Source of the DNA: Kordiimonas aestuarii
Lineage (GTDB): Bacteria; Pseudomonadota; Alphaproteobacteria; Sphingomonadales; Kordiimonadaceae
NCBI RefSeq assembly: GCF_025574465.1
Contig: NZ_JAOBPP010000021.1
Location: forward strand, 496,001-560,000
Direction of reading: 5' to 3'
DNA length: 64,000 nt
Shown: positions 44,753-55,288 of the stretch, piece after piece
Numbering within the stretch: position 1 is the stretch's first letter
Layout of the letters: every line of letters starts with the position of its first letter
Notes under the pieces: generated by a model
Told to the model about the DNA's origin: nothing
Databases searched by the model: none
The model's input: the letters and a program-made list of their open reading frames with translations, nothing else
Position numbers and translations under genes: made by a program

Positions 44753-47539
44753 ATGGAAGGTAGCGCGCATTTGGGGGCAAACGCGAACAATCAGGCTGAC
44801 GGTGGCACTGACAGTGTGTCGGGCAGTGTGTCGGGCAGTGTGTCAGGCAGTGTGTCGGGAGCGGACAACAAATGGGCCCGCGCCGCGCAGGAGCCCGGCA
44901 TTACCCCCATGATGCAGCAATTCCTTGAGATCAAGGCCACCTATCCGGATTGCATGCTGTTCTACCGCATGGGCGACTTCTATGAGCTGTTTTTCGAGGA
45001 TGCGGAGCGCGCCGCTGAAGCGCTTGATATCACACTGACAAAACGCGGCAAACACCAGGGCGAAGACATCCCCATGGCCGGTGTGCCGGTACACGCAAGC
45101 GAGATGTATCTCTCGCGCCTGATCCGCAAGGGCTTCAAGGTCGCCGTGTGCGAACAGACCGAAGACCCGGCAGAAGCCAAAAAACGCGGCTCGAAATCCG
45201 TTGTGCGCCGGGAGGTCATCCGCCTTGTCACCCCCGGCACCATCACGGAAGAAAACCTGCTGGATGCCCGCGCCGCCAACTATCTGGTGGCGCTTGGCCG
45301 CGCGCAGGCCGACCTGTCACTCGCGGTTGTTGAAATCTCGACCGGTGAGTTTTTCATTCTCCCCACCAAACCCGGACGGCTGGACGCAGACCTGGCGCGA
45401 CTGAACCCCGGTGAGTTGCTGATCGCCGAAGACATGCAGCGTGACGAAAAGCTGACGAGTGCGCTTTTTGACTGGCGCGGCGTGATGAGCCTTGTGGAAG
45501 CCCACCGGTTTGACAGCACCTTTGGCGCCAGACGGCTTAAGGAGCTTTTCGATGTCGCCACCCTTGACGGCTTCGCGAACCTGAGCCGCGCCGACCTGGC
45601 CGCCGCTGGCGCGCTGGTGGATTACCTTGAGGACACGCAAAAAGGCAAGATGCCCCGGCTTTACCCGCCCCGGCGACTGGCGGCCGACGGCACCATGATG
45701 ATCGACGCCGCCACACGCCGCAGCCTGGAGCTGACACGCACGCAAAACGGCGAAACCTCCGGCAGCCTCCTGAGCGTGATTGACTGCACCGTCACGGGGG
45801 CTGGCGCGCGGCTGCTGGCAAAACGCCTTGCCGCGCCGCTCACGGACCCCATCCGCATCAACGAACGCCTGGACGCCGTGGGTTATATGCTTGATCGCCC
45901 CCACCTGCGCGGCGACCTGCGCGCAGCCTTCAAATCCGCCCCCGACATGGAACGCGCGCTGGCCCGCCTGTCGCTTGGGCGGGGTGGCCCGCGTGACCTG
46001 CATGCCATGCGGCTTGGGCTTGAAGCGGCGCGCGCGGTGAAAAGTTATCTGCTGGCCCCCAAGGACGCGTTTGAAGATATGCCGGATCTTGTGGCCGACG
46101 CCGCCACTGACCTTGGCGAACACGGCGGCCTGATTGATGAGCTTGGCCGCGCGCTGGTGGACGAACCACCGCTTCTGACCCGCGACGGCGGTTTTATTCA
46201 GAAGGGCTACCATGACGCGCTGGATGAGTTCCGTGTGCTCAAGGATGAAAGCCGCCGCCTGATCGCCGGGCTTGAGGCCGACTATCAGAAGCTGACCGGC
46301 ATCAATTCCTTGAAGGTCAAACATAATAACGTCATCGGCTATCATGTGGATGTGACCGCTAAACATGCGGACAAGATGCACGCCGCACCTCTCAATGAAA
46401 CCTTCATCCACCGTCAGACGCTTGCCAACTCGGTCCGGTTTTCAACCGCCGAGCTGTCGAAGCTGGCGGGGAAAATTTCGGAAGCCGGTGACCGCGCGCT
46501 GTCGCTTGAACAGGAGCTGTTCGCGGCACTGGTGGCAAGGGTCATGGAAGCGGCAGAGCCTATCTCCACCGCCGCTGAAGCGCTGGCGGACCTCGATGTG
46601 GCCACCAGCCTTGCAACCCTCGCCGAAAACGAACGCCATACCCGGCCAGAAGTTGACGACAGCCTTGCCTTCACCGTTCAGGGCGGCCGCCACCCGGTGG
46701 TGGAAAAGGCGCTGAAAGCCACATCAGACAAATCCTTCGTCGCCAATGACTGCGACCTTGGTCCCGATGACAGGCTGTGGCTGATCACCGGCCCCAATAT
46801 GGCGGGCAAAAGTACCTTCCTGCGCCAGAATGCGCTGATTGCCGTGATGGCGCAAATCGGCGCTTATGTGCCCGCCGACCATGCCCAGATCGGTGTGGTT
46901 GACCGGCTCTTTAGCCGTGTGGGCGCGTCGGATGACCTCGCGCACGGCCGCTCCACCTTCATGGTGGAAATGGTGGAAACCGCGGCCATCCTCAACCAGG
47001 CCGGACCGCGCTCGCTGGTGATCCTCGACGAGATCGGCCGTGGTACGGCCACTTATGACGGGCTGTCGATCGCATGGGCGGCGGTGGAGAACCTGCATAA
47101 CATCAACCAGTCCCGCGCGCTTTTTGCCACGCACTATCATGAACTGACCGCGCTGAAGGAAACCCTGGATGCCGTCAGCCTGCGCTCGATGAAGGTGCGC
47201 GAATGGAAGGGCGAGGTGGTTTTCCTGCATGAAGTGGCGCAAGGCGCGGCGGACCGGTCCTACGGCATTCAGGTTGCCAAGCTCGCCGGGTTGCCGACGC
47301 GGGTGGTGGAACGCGCGCGTCAAGTGCTTGACCATCTGGAGAACAGCGACAAGGGCGACAAGGTCACCGGTCTTATTAACGACTTGCCGCTCTTTCAAAG
47401 CACCCCAGTTTCACGTGAAGCAGCACCCAGGGGCCCCAGCGCCGTGGAAGAAAAACTGGCTGATATCAACCCCGACCAGTTGACGCCCCGCGAAGCGCTT
47501 GAGATGCTTTATGCTCTCAAGGATGAACTCGAGGGCTAG
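44753..47539 (+). CDS. mutS: DNA mismatch repair protein MutS
   Basis: 928 residues. Recognises mismatches and starts MutL-dependent repair. After an unusual N-terminal extension of about 50 residues with SVSG repeats come the mismatch-binding domain ([34 protein letters not shown]; the Phe-x-Glu wedge is FYEL), connector, lever and clamp, and the ATPase with Walker [15 protein letters not shown] and LDEIGRGT. Normal members begin a few residues before the wedge domain, so the extension is added. The start at 44753 has only a weak purine site (CGGGAG at about 12 bases); an alternative start at Met near residue 53 would drop the extension. glnD follows 36 bases on. Confidence 0.97.
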   Translation: MEGSAHLGANANNQADGGTDSVSGSVSGSVSGSVSGADNKWARAAQEPGITPMMQQFLEIKATYPDCMLFYRMGDFYELFFEDAERAAEALDITLTKRGKHQGEDIPMAGVPVHASEMYLSRLIRKGFKVAVCEQTEDPAEAKKRGSKSVVRREVIRLVTPGTITEENLLDARAANYLVALGRAQADLSLAVVEISTGEFFILPTKPGRLDADLARLNPGELLIAEDMQRDEKLTSALFDWRGVMSLVEAHRFDSTFGARRLKELFDVATLDGFANLSRADLAAAGALVDYLEDTQKGKMPRLYPPRRLAADGTMMIDAATRRSLELTRTQNGETSGSLLSVIDCTVTGAGARLLAKRLAAPLTDPIRINERLDAVGYMLDRPHLRGDLRAAFKSAPDMERALARLSLGRGGPRDLHAMRLGLEAARAVKSYLLAPKDAFEDMPDLVADAATDLGEHGGLIDELGRALVDEPPLLTRDGGFIQKGYHDALDEFRVLKDESRRLIAGLEADYQKLTGINSLKVKHNNVIGYHVDVTAKHADKMHAAPLNETFIHRQTLANSVRFSTAELSKLAGKISEAGDRALSLEQELFAALVARVMEAAEPISTAAEALADLDVATSLATLAENERHTRPEVDDSLAFTVQGGRHPVVEKALKATSDKSFVANDCDLGPDDRLWLITGPNMAGKSTFLRQNALIAVMAQIGAYVPADHAQIGVVDRLFSRVGASDDLAHGRSTFMVEMVETAAILNQAGPRSLVILDEIGRGTATYDGLSIAWAAVENLHNINQSRALFATHYHELTALKETLDAVSLRSMKVREWKGEVVFLHEVAQGAADRSYGIQVAKLAGLPTRVVERARQVLDHLENSDKGDKVTGLINDLPLFQSTPVSREAAPRGPSAVEEKLADINPDQLTPREALEMLYALKDELEG
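44813..44860 (+). repeat. Four 12-bp tandem repeats in the 5' end of mutS
   Basis: AGTGTGTCGGGC units at 44813-44824 and 44825-44836, a variant (one G to A) at 44837-44848 and a last copy ending GGGA at 44849-44860 encode SVSG four times. The 12-base unit keeps the frame, so copy number changes would only lengthen or shorten the linker. Confidence 0.9.
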
Positions 47540-47575
47540 CCGCCAAGGCGCGCTGGCCCCACTGGAAACCAATTT

Positions 47576-50338
47576 ATGAGCCAGATCAAAAATCGCCGCG
47601 CCCTCATTAACCGCAAGGAACTTGTGATCGCGCTCGACCAGATGGTCGCGGAAAAAAGCGCGAGCGACTGGCAGCTTGGCTTGACCACTATTCTCAAGGA
47701 CGCGCATCAGGCAGGCTGGGCCGAAGTCAAACGGCGGTTTCTGGACGAGGCCGAGAACGGCCGCATGGCAGCAACGTCGCTGTGTTATGTGATGGATCAG
47801 GTGCTGCGCACGCTCTATGACTTTGCCACCACCCATGTCTATCCGCTCTCCAATCCCACCGCGTCCGAGCAGCTTTGCCTTGTTGCCACCGGCGGCTATG
47901 GCCGTGGTGAACTGGCGCCTTTTTCCGATATCGACCTTTTGTTCCTTATTCCCTACAAATCCACGCCGTGGGCCGAAAATGTCGTGGAATATATGCTCTA
48001 TGTGCTGTGGGACCTGGGGCTGAAGGTCGGCCACGCCACCCGCACGCCCGAGGAATGCAGCCGTCTCGCCAAGGATGACCTCACGATCCGCACCTCGCTT
48101 CTGGAAGCGCGCTACCTGTGGGGTGAAGAAGAGCTGTTCCACGCCGCCGCCAAACGCTTCATTCGCCGCGTGGTCGCGCCAAGTGGCACCGAATTTGTCG
48201 AACTGAAACTTGAGGAGCGCGACAACCGCCACAAGAAGATGGGCGACAGCCGCTATGTGGTGGAACCCAACATCAAGGACGGCAAGGGCGGGCTTCGCGA
48301 CCTGCAGACCATGTGGTGGATCGCGCATTATCTTTATGGCGGCCTCACCCGCGACACCATGGTGGCGGAGGATATGCTGACCGCCTCGGAAAACCGCCAG
48401 TTCAAGAAAGCGGAATCCTTCCTGTGGACGGTGCGCGTGGCTCTGCATTTCATGGCGGGCCGCGCCGAAGAACGCCTGACCTTTGATTACCAGCGCATGC
48501 TGGCAGAACAGTTGCGCTACAAGGACCACCCGGGCGCAAGCGGCGTTGAGCGCTTCATGAAGCACTATTTCCTTGTTGCCAAACAGGTGGGCGACCTGAC
48601 GCGTATCTTCTGTGCGGTGCTTGAAGCCCGGCAGCAGAAAAGCACGTTCCTCGCGCGCTTCCGCCGCACCAAAAAGCTGCAGGATTTTGTCATTGAGGCC
48701 GGGCGGTTGTCGTTCGGGTCTCCCGAGGACGTCAAGGAAGACCCGGCCCTGATGATCCGCATCTTTGCGGTGGCCGACGACAAGGGTTTTGACATTCATC
48801 CGGATGCCCTCAGGCTTATCAAGCTGAACCTGCACCGTATTACGGACAAGGTACGCGCGGACGAACGCGCCAATGAGGACTTTCTCAAAGTCCTGACAAG
48901 CAAAAAAGAAGGTGAAATCAACCTGCGCCGCATGAATGAAGCGGGCGTGTTTGGCCGCTTCGTTCCTGACTTTGGTCGCGTGGTGGCGCAGATGCAGTAT
49001 GATATGTACCACCACTATACGGTGGATGAGCATACGATCCGCGCCATCGGGCTGCTGCCACGCATCGAAAGCGGGGAACTGAAGGCCGACCATCCGCTTT
49101 CCTCCGACGTGATCCAGAAAGTGATCTCGCGCCGCGTGCTGTATGTCGCCGTGCTTCTGCACGACATCGCCAAGGGGCGGGGCGGGGACCATTCTGTCAT
49201 CGGCGCGGAAGTGTGCGCATACCTGTGCCCGCGCTTTGGTCTCAAGCCCGCCGAAACCGAAACGGTCGCCTGGCTGGTGCGCTGGCATTTGCTCATGAGC
49301 AACACCGCCTTCAAACGTGACCTCAGCGACCATAAAACCATCCACGACTTCTGCGAGCTGGTCAAAAGCCCTGAGCGGCTGAGGCTCTTGCTTGTGCTTA
49401 CCGTTGTGGACATCCGCGCCGTTGGGCCGGGCATATGGAACGGCTGGAAAGGCCAGCTCTTGCGTGAGCTTTACTACGCAGCGGAAGAAGTGCTGGTGGC
49501 CGGCCATGTCAATGTAGGCCGTGGTGAGCGGGTGCGCGCAAAACAGGAAGCGCTGCGCGAAGCGCTGTCGGATTGGGATGACAAGACCTTTGGCAAACAC
49601 GCCGACCGCCTGCCGGACGCCTACTGGATCGCCGAGGGCCCCAACACGCTTGAGCAGAACGCACTGCTGATCCGCGAAACGGATGACCGGGGTGGCGCCT
49701 TTGGTGTCACCGCGCGGGTTGAAGCCTTTCAGGACATGACCAAAGTATCGGTCTACACCGCCGACCACCCTGGTCTTTTCGCCCGCATCGTTGGCGCGCT
49801 GGGGGTGGCGGGTGCCACCATTATGGACGCCAAGATCCACACCTCCAAGGACGGCATGGCAATGGATAACTTCGCCGTGCAAGACATGGACGGCAAGGCA
49901 TTTGACAGCAAACCGGCGCTTGCGAAACTGGAAGGCACCATCCTTGAGACCCTGCGCGGCAACGTGCGGCCCAAGGAGCAGCTCAAGGACCGGCGCATCT
50001 TCGGCAAGAAAGACGCCGCCTTTGAGGTTGAGCCTGTGGTGCTGATCGATAACAAAGCGTCCAACTGGTCCACGGTGATTGAGGTGAACGCCAAGGACAG
50101 ACCCGGCCTTCTTTATGACCTTGCCTATGCGCTGTACCGACTGAAGTTGTCGCTGTATTCCGCGCATGTGGCCACCTATGGCGAACGCGCGATTGACGTC
50201 TTTTACGTGCGCGACCTCGTGGGCCAGAAAATCTCCAACAAGATCCGCCTGCGCAACATAGAGGAAAAACTGCTGAAGGCCGCGCGCGGCGAGCCCATCT
50301 TCACCCAGAAGAACAAACATACGGAGACGGTGGTGTGA
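47576..50338 (+). CDS. glnD: Bifunctional PII uridylyltransferase/uridylyl-removing enzyme
   Basis: 920 residues. Senses glutamine and controls PII. The N-terminal nucleotidyltransferase domain has GGYGRGELAPFSDIDLLFLIP, the HD uridylyl-removing domain has VLLHDIAKGRGGDHS, and two C-terminal ACT domains follow (VSVYTADHPGLFARIVGAL, VIEVNAKDRPGLLYDLAYAL). Full length. Its stop overlaps the GTG start of murJ (GTGA, 50335-50338). Confidence 0.97.
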   Translation: MSQIKNRRALINRKELVIALDQMVAEKSASDWQLGLTTILKDAHQAGWAEVKRRFLDEAENGRMAATSLCYVMDQVLRTLYDFATTHVYPLSNPTASEQLCLVATGGYGRGELAPFSDIDLLFLIPYKSTPWAENVVEYMLYVLWDLGLKVGHATRTPEECSRLAKDDLTIRTSLLEARYLWGEEELFHAAAKRFIRRVVAPSGTEFVELKLEERDNRHKKMGDSRYVVEPNIKDGKGGLRDLQTMWWIAHYLYGGLTRDTMVAEDMLTASENRQFKKAESFLWTVRVALHFMAGRAEERLTFDYQRMLAEQLRYKDHPGASGVERFMKHYFLVAKQVGDLTRIFCAVLEARQQKSTFLARFRRTKKLQDFVIEAGRLSFGSPEDVKEDPALMIRIFAVADDKGFDIHPDALRLIKLNLHRITDKVRADERANEDFLKVLTSKKEGEINLRRMNEAGVFGRFVPDFGRVVAQMQYDMYHHYTVDEHTIRAIGLLPRIESGELKADHPLSSDVIQKVISRRVLYVAVLLHDIAKGRGGDHSVIGAEVCAYLCPRFGLKPAETETVAWLVRWHLLMSNTAFKRDLSDHKTIHDFCELVKSPERLRLLLVLTVVDIRAVGPGIWNGWKGQLLRELYYAAEEVLVAGHVNVGRGERVRAKQEALREALSDWDDKTFGKHADRLPDAYWIAEGPNTLEQNALLIRETDDRGGAFGVTARVEAFQDMTKVSVYTADHPGLFARIVGALGVAGATIMDAKIHTSKDGMAMDNFAVQDMDGKAFDSKPALAKLEGTILETLRGNVRPKEQLKDRRIFGKKDAAFEVEPVVLIDNKASNWSTVIEVNAKDRPGLLYDLAYALYRLKLSLYSAHVATYGERAIDVFYVRDLVGQKISNKIRLRNIEEKLLKAARGEPIFTQKNKHTETVV

Positions 50339-51891
50339 GCCTCGCCAGACGTATCTCCACCGTCGGTGGTTTCACGCTGCTGAGCCGCGTTTTCGGCTTT
50401 GTGCGCGATATGCTGATTGCGCGCTACCTGGGCGCAGGCATGGCGTCCGATGCTTTTTTTATCGCCTTCAAGCTGCCCAACTTTTTCAGACGACTTTTTG
50501 GCGAAGGTGCCTTCACGGTCGGTTTTGTGCCGCTTTATGCCCGCTTTCTCGGCAAGGATGTCACGCCGGAAAGCAAACGTGCGGCGGACGCGTTTGCAAG
50601 CCAGGTGTTGTCATGGCTGACGCCGATCCTCATTCTCTTCCTGATCATCATGGAAGTGGCGATGGTACCGGTAATGTTTGGCCTCTCCGGCGGGTTCGAA
50701 GGCGATACCGGGAAGTTCAATTTCGCGGTCGAGCTGGGACGCTACACCTTCCCCTACCTCGTACTCATTTCGTTGATGACCTTTTTCGCCGGTATGCTGA
50801 ACGCCGTGGACCGTTTCTCCGCCGCCGCTTTCGCGCCGGTTATCCTCAATATTTTCATGATCAGCGCCTTGCTTTTCCTTGGCGAGACGACAGTTGAAAA
50901 AGCCCGCTGGCTGGCGATCGCAGTCTCGGCCTCGGGCGGCGGGCAGCTTTTATGGGTGTTTGTCGCCGCCCGGCGCGCCGGGCTGAAAGTGCGCCTGCCG
51001 ATGCCAAAACTGAGCCCGGAGATCAGGGAGCTGTTCCGGGTGATCGGCCCTGCTGCCCTTGGCGCCGGTATCATGCAGATCAACCTGCTGATCGACACCC
51101 TGCTGGCCGCGCGCTTTTTGCCCGAGGGCTCTGTATCCTGGCTTTTTTATGCTGACCGGCTGAACCAATTGCCCCTGGGGGTGATCGGTATTGCGGTGGG
51201 CACCGTTCTGCTGCCCGGCATCTCCCGCCTGTTGGCAGGCGGGGACGACGCCGGTGCCGCGCGACAGCAAAACCGCGCGATTGAGCTGACCCTCTTGATC
51301 ACCCTGCCAGCCGCCACCGCGCTGGCCCTGATTGCCTCGCCCATCATCGCAACCCTGTTTGAGCGCGAAGCCTTCACCAGCGCAGACACCGCAGCTACCG
51401 CAGGCGCGCTTGCGGTTTATGCCCTGGGGCTGCCAGCCTATGTGATTGCCAAGGCGCTGACACCGGGCTATTTCGCGCGGCAGGACACCAAAACCCCGGT
51501 GCGATTTGCCACCGTATCGCTGGTGATCAACACAGGGCTCAACTTTGCACTGATATGGGACTTCGCCCATGTCGGCCTTGCCGCCGCCACCGCCATCGCG
51601 GCATGGGCAAATGTGGCGATGCTGTATTATGGCCTTAAGAGACGGGATGCCTTCTCCCTCACCCGGCGGACATGGCTTGCCATCGGCAAATCCGCGGTGG
51701 CCTGTGGGGTCATGGCCGCGGTGTTGATGGCTTACCTTGGATATTTCGGCAGCATGTTCGAAGCAGACGGCAACCTGCGTATCGTACATCTGGTGCTTCT
51801 GATCATAGCGGGTGGTGTCAGCTACCTTGTGTTTGCCTTTGCGCTGGGCGCGGTGCGACTTGGTGAAATCCGCCAAATTATGCGGCGCTGA
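50335..51891 (+). CDS. murJ: Lipid II flippase MurJ
   Basis: 518 residues starting at GTG 50335. A 14-helix MOP-superfamily flippase that moves lipid II across the inner membrane. Conserved features are FGFVRDMLIARYLGAGMASDAFFIAFKLPNFFRRLFGEGAF at the N-terminus and the central LINLLIDTLLA region. It is coupled to glnD, and trpS follows after 99 bases. Confidence 0.96.
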   Translation: MSLARRISTVGGFTLLSRVFGFVRDMLIARYLGAGMASDAFFIAFKLPNFFRRLFGEGAFTVGFVPLYARFLGKDVTPESKRAADAFASQVLSWLTPILILFLIIMEVAMVPVMFGLSGGFEGDTGKFNFAVELGRYTFPYLVLISLMTFFAGMLNAVDRFSAAAFAPVILNIFMISALLFLGETTVEKARWLAIAVSASGGGQLLWVFVAARRAGLKVRLPMPKLSPEIRELFRVIGPAALGAGIMQINLLIDTLLAARFLPEGSVSWLFYADRLNQLPLGVIGIAVGTVLLPGISRLLAGGDDAGAARQQNRAIELTLLITLPAATALALIASPIIATLFEREAFTSADTAATAGALAVYALGLPAYVIAKALTPGYFARQDTKTPVRFATVSLVINTGLNFALIWDFAHVGLAAATAIAAWANVAMLYYGLKRRDAFSLTRRTWLAIGKSAVACGVMAAVLMAYLGYFGSMFEADGNLRIVHLVLLIIAGGVSYLVFAFALGAVRLGEIRQIMRR

Positions 51892-51990
51892 GGGCTTTGC
51901 CCGCTTGACCGGCTCCGCGCCCCTTGCCATAACGCTGCGACAGAGACGGCCCGGTCCAAAGGTGCCGTATTTTTATGATGGAGACATTTG

Positions 51991-52989
51991 GTGACAAATC
52001 GCGTTTTTTCGGGTGCCCAGCCCAGCGGCAACATGCATCTTGGCAACTATCTTGGTGCGTTCCGCAACTGGGTGAAGCTGCAAGACAATTTTGAAAGCAT
52101 CTATTGTGTTGTGGACATGCACGCGATCACTGTCTGGCAAGACCCGGCCGACCTGCGTGCACAGGTGCGCGAAGCGGCGGCCGCTTATATCGCCACTGGT
52201 GTCGATCCCAATAAATCTATCCTCTTTAACCAGAGCCGCGTGCCCGGCCACGCCGAACTGGCGTGGATCTTCAACTGCGTCGCCCGGATCGGCTGGCTGA
52301 ACCGTATGACCCAGTTCAAGGACAAGGCAGGCAAAAACCGCGAGAAGGCATCGGCGGGCCTGTATGTATACCCGAACCTGATGGCGGCGGATATCCTTCT
52401 ATACAAGGCCACGCACGTGCCCGTGGGCGAAGACCAGAAACAACACCTTGAGCTGACCCGCGACATCGCACAGAAGTTCAACAATGACTTTGGCGTTGAG
52501 ATGTTCCCGGTGGTGGAGCCCGTCATTCAGGGCGAAGGCACCCGGGTGATGAGCCTGCGCGACGGCACCAAGAAGATGTCCAAATCGGACCCGTCGGAAT
52601 ACAGTCGCATCAACCTCAATGATGACGCCGATACCATCCAGCAGAAAATCCGCAAGGCAAAAACGGATGCCGAGCTGCTGCCCGCCAAGGCAGACCAGCT
52701 TGAAGGCCGGGCCGAAGCGCAGAACCTTGTCGGTATCTACGCCGCGCTGATGGACATGACGCGTGACCAGGTATGCGGTGAGTTTGAAGGTAAGGGTTTT
52801 GGCGACTTCAAAAAAGCGTTGACCGACGTGGCAGTGGCGAAGCTGGCACCAATCACCGGGGAAATGGCCCGTATCCAGAAGGATGAGGCTTATATCGACA
52901 GCGTGCTGCGCTCCGGCGCCGAACGCGCACGGGCGATAGCACAGCCGATCCTGAACGAGGTCAAGGACGCCATCGGCTTCCTGCGCTAG
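51991..52989 (+). CDS. trpS: Tryptophan-tRNA ligase
   Basis: 332 residues from the GTG at 51991 (GGAG eight bases upstream). Class I signature motifs are a HIGH variant ([13 protein letters not shown]) and KMSKS ([11 protein letters not shown]), with the Trp-specific [19 protein letters not shown]. It ends the mutS-glnD-murJ-trpS run. Usually uspA and nifU follow in related bacteria; here uspA is 10 kb further on. Confidence 0.97.
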   Translation: MTNRVFSGAQPSGNMHLGNYLGAFRNWVKLQDNFESIYCVVDMHAITVWQDPADLRAQVREAAAAYIATGVDPNKSILFNQSRVPGHAELAWIFNCVARIGWLNRMTQFKDKAGKNREKASAGLYVYPNLMAADILLYKATHVPVGEDQKQHLELTRDIAQKFNNDFGVEMFPVVEPVIQGEGTRVMSLRDGTKKMSKSDPSEYSRINLNDDADTIQQKIRKAKTDAELLPAKADQLEGRAEAQNLVGIYAALMDMTRDQVCGEFEGKGFGDFKKALTDVAVAKLAPITGEMARIQKDEAYIDSVLRSGAERARAIAQPILNEVKDAIGFLR

Positions 52990-53142
52990 CACTTCGTCAC
53001 CACGGCTGGCCGTTCAGTCTGCGTTCAGGCTGCGGCCCCTATAGTGGCTGCGATGATATGAAACAGCTATCAAGCCTTGCCCAGCGGCAGGGGCTTGATA
53101 GACTGCGATACACACGAGCCAAACAAGGACGGAAAAACAAAA

Positions 53143-53769
53143 ATGGCCAGCATGATGACAGCCAACACCTTCAAGTCGGTCGTGCTTTCGCTCGCGCTGA
53201 TTACCCTTGGTGCCTGCTCCAGCACATTCCGAAGCGACGTTGCCACGTTCCACAAACTGACGGCCCCGCAGGGCGAGCGGCTGATGATTGTGCCCATGAA
53301 CGAGGAACGCAAGGACAGCCTTGAGTTTCAGCAATATGCCGCCATTCTCGCCAACCATCTGCGCAATGAAGGCTACAAGGCCACCGGAGAAAAAGACCCG
53401 GACCTGATTGTCGGCTTTGACGTGCAGATCAGCGATGGCCGCGAAAAAGTGACCGCCACACCCGGCATGCACACAGATTTTTACTGGCGCAGCTATTGGT
53501 ACTGGGGCCGTTTCTGGCACCCCGTATACCCCATCGGCCGCGACTTTGACGACCGGATCGTCACCCGCACGGTCTATACCGCCACCTTGTGGATGGAAAT
53601 CCGCAAGCCCAATGGCGACCTTGTATTCGAAGGCCGTGCCGAAACCGAAACACGCAACCGCGCGGTGCCCGAAGTGGTACCATATCTGGCCGAAGCGCTG
53701 TTCGAGAATTTCCCCGGCCCCAGCGGCGTAACCCGCCATGTGAAGCTGGATCTGAGCGACGAAGAGTAA
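53143..53769 (+). CDS. DUF4136 family lipoprotein
   Basis: 208 residues from the ATG at 53143. A lipoprotein signal peptide ends in LGAC (residues about 23-26), and Cys26 is the acylation site. The mature domain reads as DUF4136: DYATFHKL-type start, an LSNHLRNEGYKATGEKDPDLIVGFDV strand and YTATLWMEIRKPNGDLVFEGRAE. A Tyr/Trp-rich loop (FYWRSYWYWGRFWHPVYP) is conspicuous. It is probably an outer- or inner-membrane-attached protein of unknown role. Confidence 0.8.
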   Translation: MASMMTANTFKSVVLSLALITLGACSSTFRSDVATFHKLTAPQGERLMIVPMNEERKDSLEFQQYAAILANHLRNEGYKATGEKDPDLIVGFDVQISDGREKVTATPGMHTDFYWRSYWYWGRFWHPVYPIGRDFDDRIVTRTVYTATLWMEIRKPNGDLVFEGRAETETRNRAVPEVVPYLAEALFENFPGPSGVTRHVKLDLSDEE

Positions 53770-53793
53770 GTACGCCCAACACGCAAGATTACC

Positions 53794-53821
53794 AAAGCCC
53801 CCTGTGAAAGCCGGGGGCTTT
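53794..53821. terminator. Bidirectional terminator between two converging genes
   Basis: AAAGCCCCC (53794-53802) pairs with GGGGGCTTT (53813-53821), giving a perfect 9-bp stem with A/T ends. It overlaps the stop of the CGNR gene, so it can serve both sides. Confidence 0.75.
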
Positions 53822-54431
53822 ATCTTTTGTTGAGACAGACCCGCCCACCGCAATAGCGCTGTTTTGCCCGCGCGCTTTTGACCAGATATAGCCATCCGCA
53901 CGCATCGTTAGCGCAGAGACGCAGGCGCCTGTCCGGGAGGGTTTTCACAAGGTCTACGGCGTCACGCGTGATAAGATCAGCGATAATGGTGAGGCTTGTG
54001 AAAGCCACGGGGCGAATCTCAATATGGTCATCGGTGAAGGCCAGCCGGTGGGCACCAATCGCCTGCTTCCAGAAAGCTTCAAATGCTTCCATGTCGTCAT
54101 ATGCTGGCTCGCCCCCCTGTGCGTGGGCGGCAAGAACATGGTGCAGGATACCCCGCAATGCCCGGGCGTTTTCAAGCGCTACCACGGCATCGTCAGGCTC
54201 AAGGCTTGCTTTCATCGCCACGATATCGGCAAGTGCCGGTTCCATAACACCGGCGACAACCGACCATTGTGCAAGGCTTATATATCCGTCCAGCCGGTCA
54301 AGCGGCTCAGGCGACCCCCACCGTATCAGGGTGTTGATAAAATCAAGCACCGGGTGACCGCCTATGAGATCCCCTTCTCCGAACTCGTGGACGATGGCGG
54401 TTTCACCGGTTTCTGAAAGGTCTTTGGCCAT
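53820..54431 (-). CDS. ABATE/CGNR zinc-finger regulator
   Basis: 203 residues. The N-terminal ABATE domain has GGHPVLDFINTLIRW. The C-terminal finger has CANDACGWLYLV, then RYCGGRVCLNKR, where the four Cys bind zinc. The family signature CGNR is changed to CLNKR here. These proteins are thought to be transcriptional regulators. It is divergent from the membrane protein/HTH pair. Confidence 0.85.
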   Translation of the reverse strand: MAKDLSETGETAIVHEFGEGDLIGGHPVLDFINTLIRWGSPEPLDRLDGYISLAQWSVVAGVMEPALADIVAMKASLEPDDAVVALENARALRGILHHVLAAHAQGGEPAYDDMEAFEAFWKQAIGAHRLAFTDDHIEIRPVAFTSLTIIADLITRDAVDLVKTLPDRRLRLCANDACGWLYLVKSARAKQRYCGGRVCLNKR

Positions 54432-54600
54432 ACGTCCGCTCTACTGCCTTGATGGTGGTTCCTTGACCCACCAAACATGGCAACGCCGCATGGCAACCGC
54501 AAGACACTTCTTGAGCGGCGCGCCTCCCAGCCGCGCCAATGCCTATACCAACAGTCTTTCCGTTTTTGCAGCCACATACCGATTCCACACGATATCCCTC

Positions 54601-54646
54601 TTGACTTGTCGCAAAAAATACATACTTTGTATTTCAAAGTACTTTG
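54601..54646 (+). promoter_or_regulatory. Promoter with overlapping CTTTG/CAAAG operators
   Basis: A -35 TTGACT (54601-54606) with TACTTT (54623-54628, spacing 16) as a probable -10 is covered by repeated half-sites: TACTTTG (54623-54629), CAAAGTA (54635-54641) and CAAAGTACTTTG (54635-54646, a perfect 12-bp palindrome). The first two form an inverted repeat with a 5-base gap. A larger AAATACA/TGTATTT dyad (54616-54634) overlaps. The next gene starts 21 bases after. The layout fits repression, probably by the HTH protein encoded at 55289. Confidence 0.65.
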
Positions 54647-54667
54647 CATGAAGCACCAAAGGATCGA

Positions 54668-55285
54668 ATGATGGCGAGTGATATGGACAATGATGCCCTT
54701 GGCAACCCGGCGGAAGACCTGGCGATGATCCGCCAGATGATGGAAGCGGGCCGCAACCGTGTGGCTGTCAGCGGGGTCCACTTCATCCTGTGGGGCATTT
54801 TACTGACCATCGCATTTTATGTGCAGTATCTCAGTGTTTACGGCTACCTGCCGGAAATGCTGGTAGAGATATGGGTGCCGATGGCAGCGATCGGCTGGCT
54901 GGTTGAATATTACCTCGCGCGGCGCTGCCCCCCGGTAACCCGCACATCGAACCCGGCTGTGGTGGCTCATTCCGCCAGCTGGTCGGTTGTAGGCATCACC
55001 ACGCTTGCCTACTTTGGCATGTCCGTCATCACGGATACCTTCGACCCCAAGATTATTACCATTTTATCCGCTGGCCTGATGGGTGGGGCTTACTGGATCA
55101 CCGCAACGGTGACCGGCATAAGCTGGCTCAGGTTTGTTGCGCTGGGGTGGTGGGCCGTGCTGGCATACGCCACCTCGCTCAAGGTCTATGACGGCGAGAT
55201 GCTTCTGGTGATGGCAGCGGCAAGTGCCCTGCTGCTGACCCTGCCCGGCTTTATTGTGAGACGGCTTCACAGCAGCGGGGAATAG
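54668..55285 (+). CDS. Membrane protein of unknown function in an HTH pair
   Basis: 205 residues from the ATG at 54668 (AAAGGA five bases upstream; a second ATG at 54671). A polar N-terminus (about 35 residues) is followed by about five or six transmembrane helices (FILWGILLTIAFYVQYLSVYGY, VPMAAIGWLVEYYLA, WSVVGITTLAYFGMSVI, IITILSAGLMGGAYWITATV, FVALGWWAVLAYA, LVMAAASALLLTLPGFIV). It is three bases from the following HTH gene, so the two form an operon. Function unknown. Confidence 0.75.
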   Translation: MMASDMDNDALGNPAEDLAMIRQMMEAGRNRVAVSGVHFILWGILLTIAFYVQYLSVYGYLPEMLVEIWVPMAAIGWLVEYYLARRCPPVTRTSNPAVVAHSASWSVVGITTLAYFGMSVITDTFDPKIITILSAGLMGGAYWITATVTGISWLRFVALGWWAVLAYATSLKVYDGEMLLVMAAASALLLTLPGFIVRRLHSSGE

Positions 55286-55288
55286 ACC

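Noticed and set aside
47411..50320. 969-codon open frame on the minus strand
   Set aside because: It is the antisense shadow of glnD, which has full family motifs on the plus strand; no ribosome site or family match.
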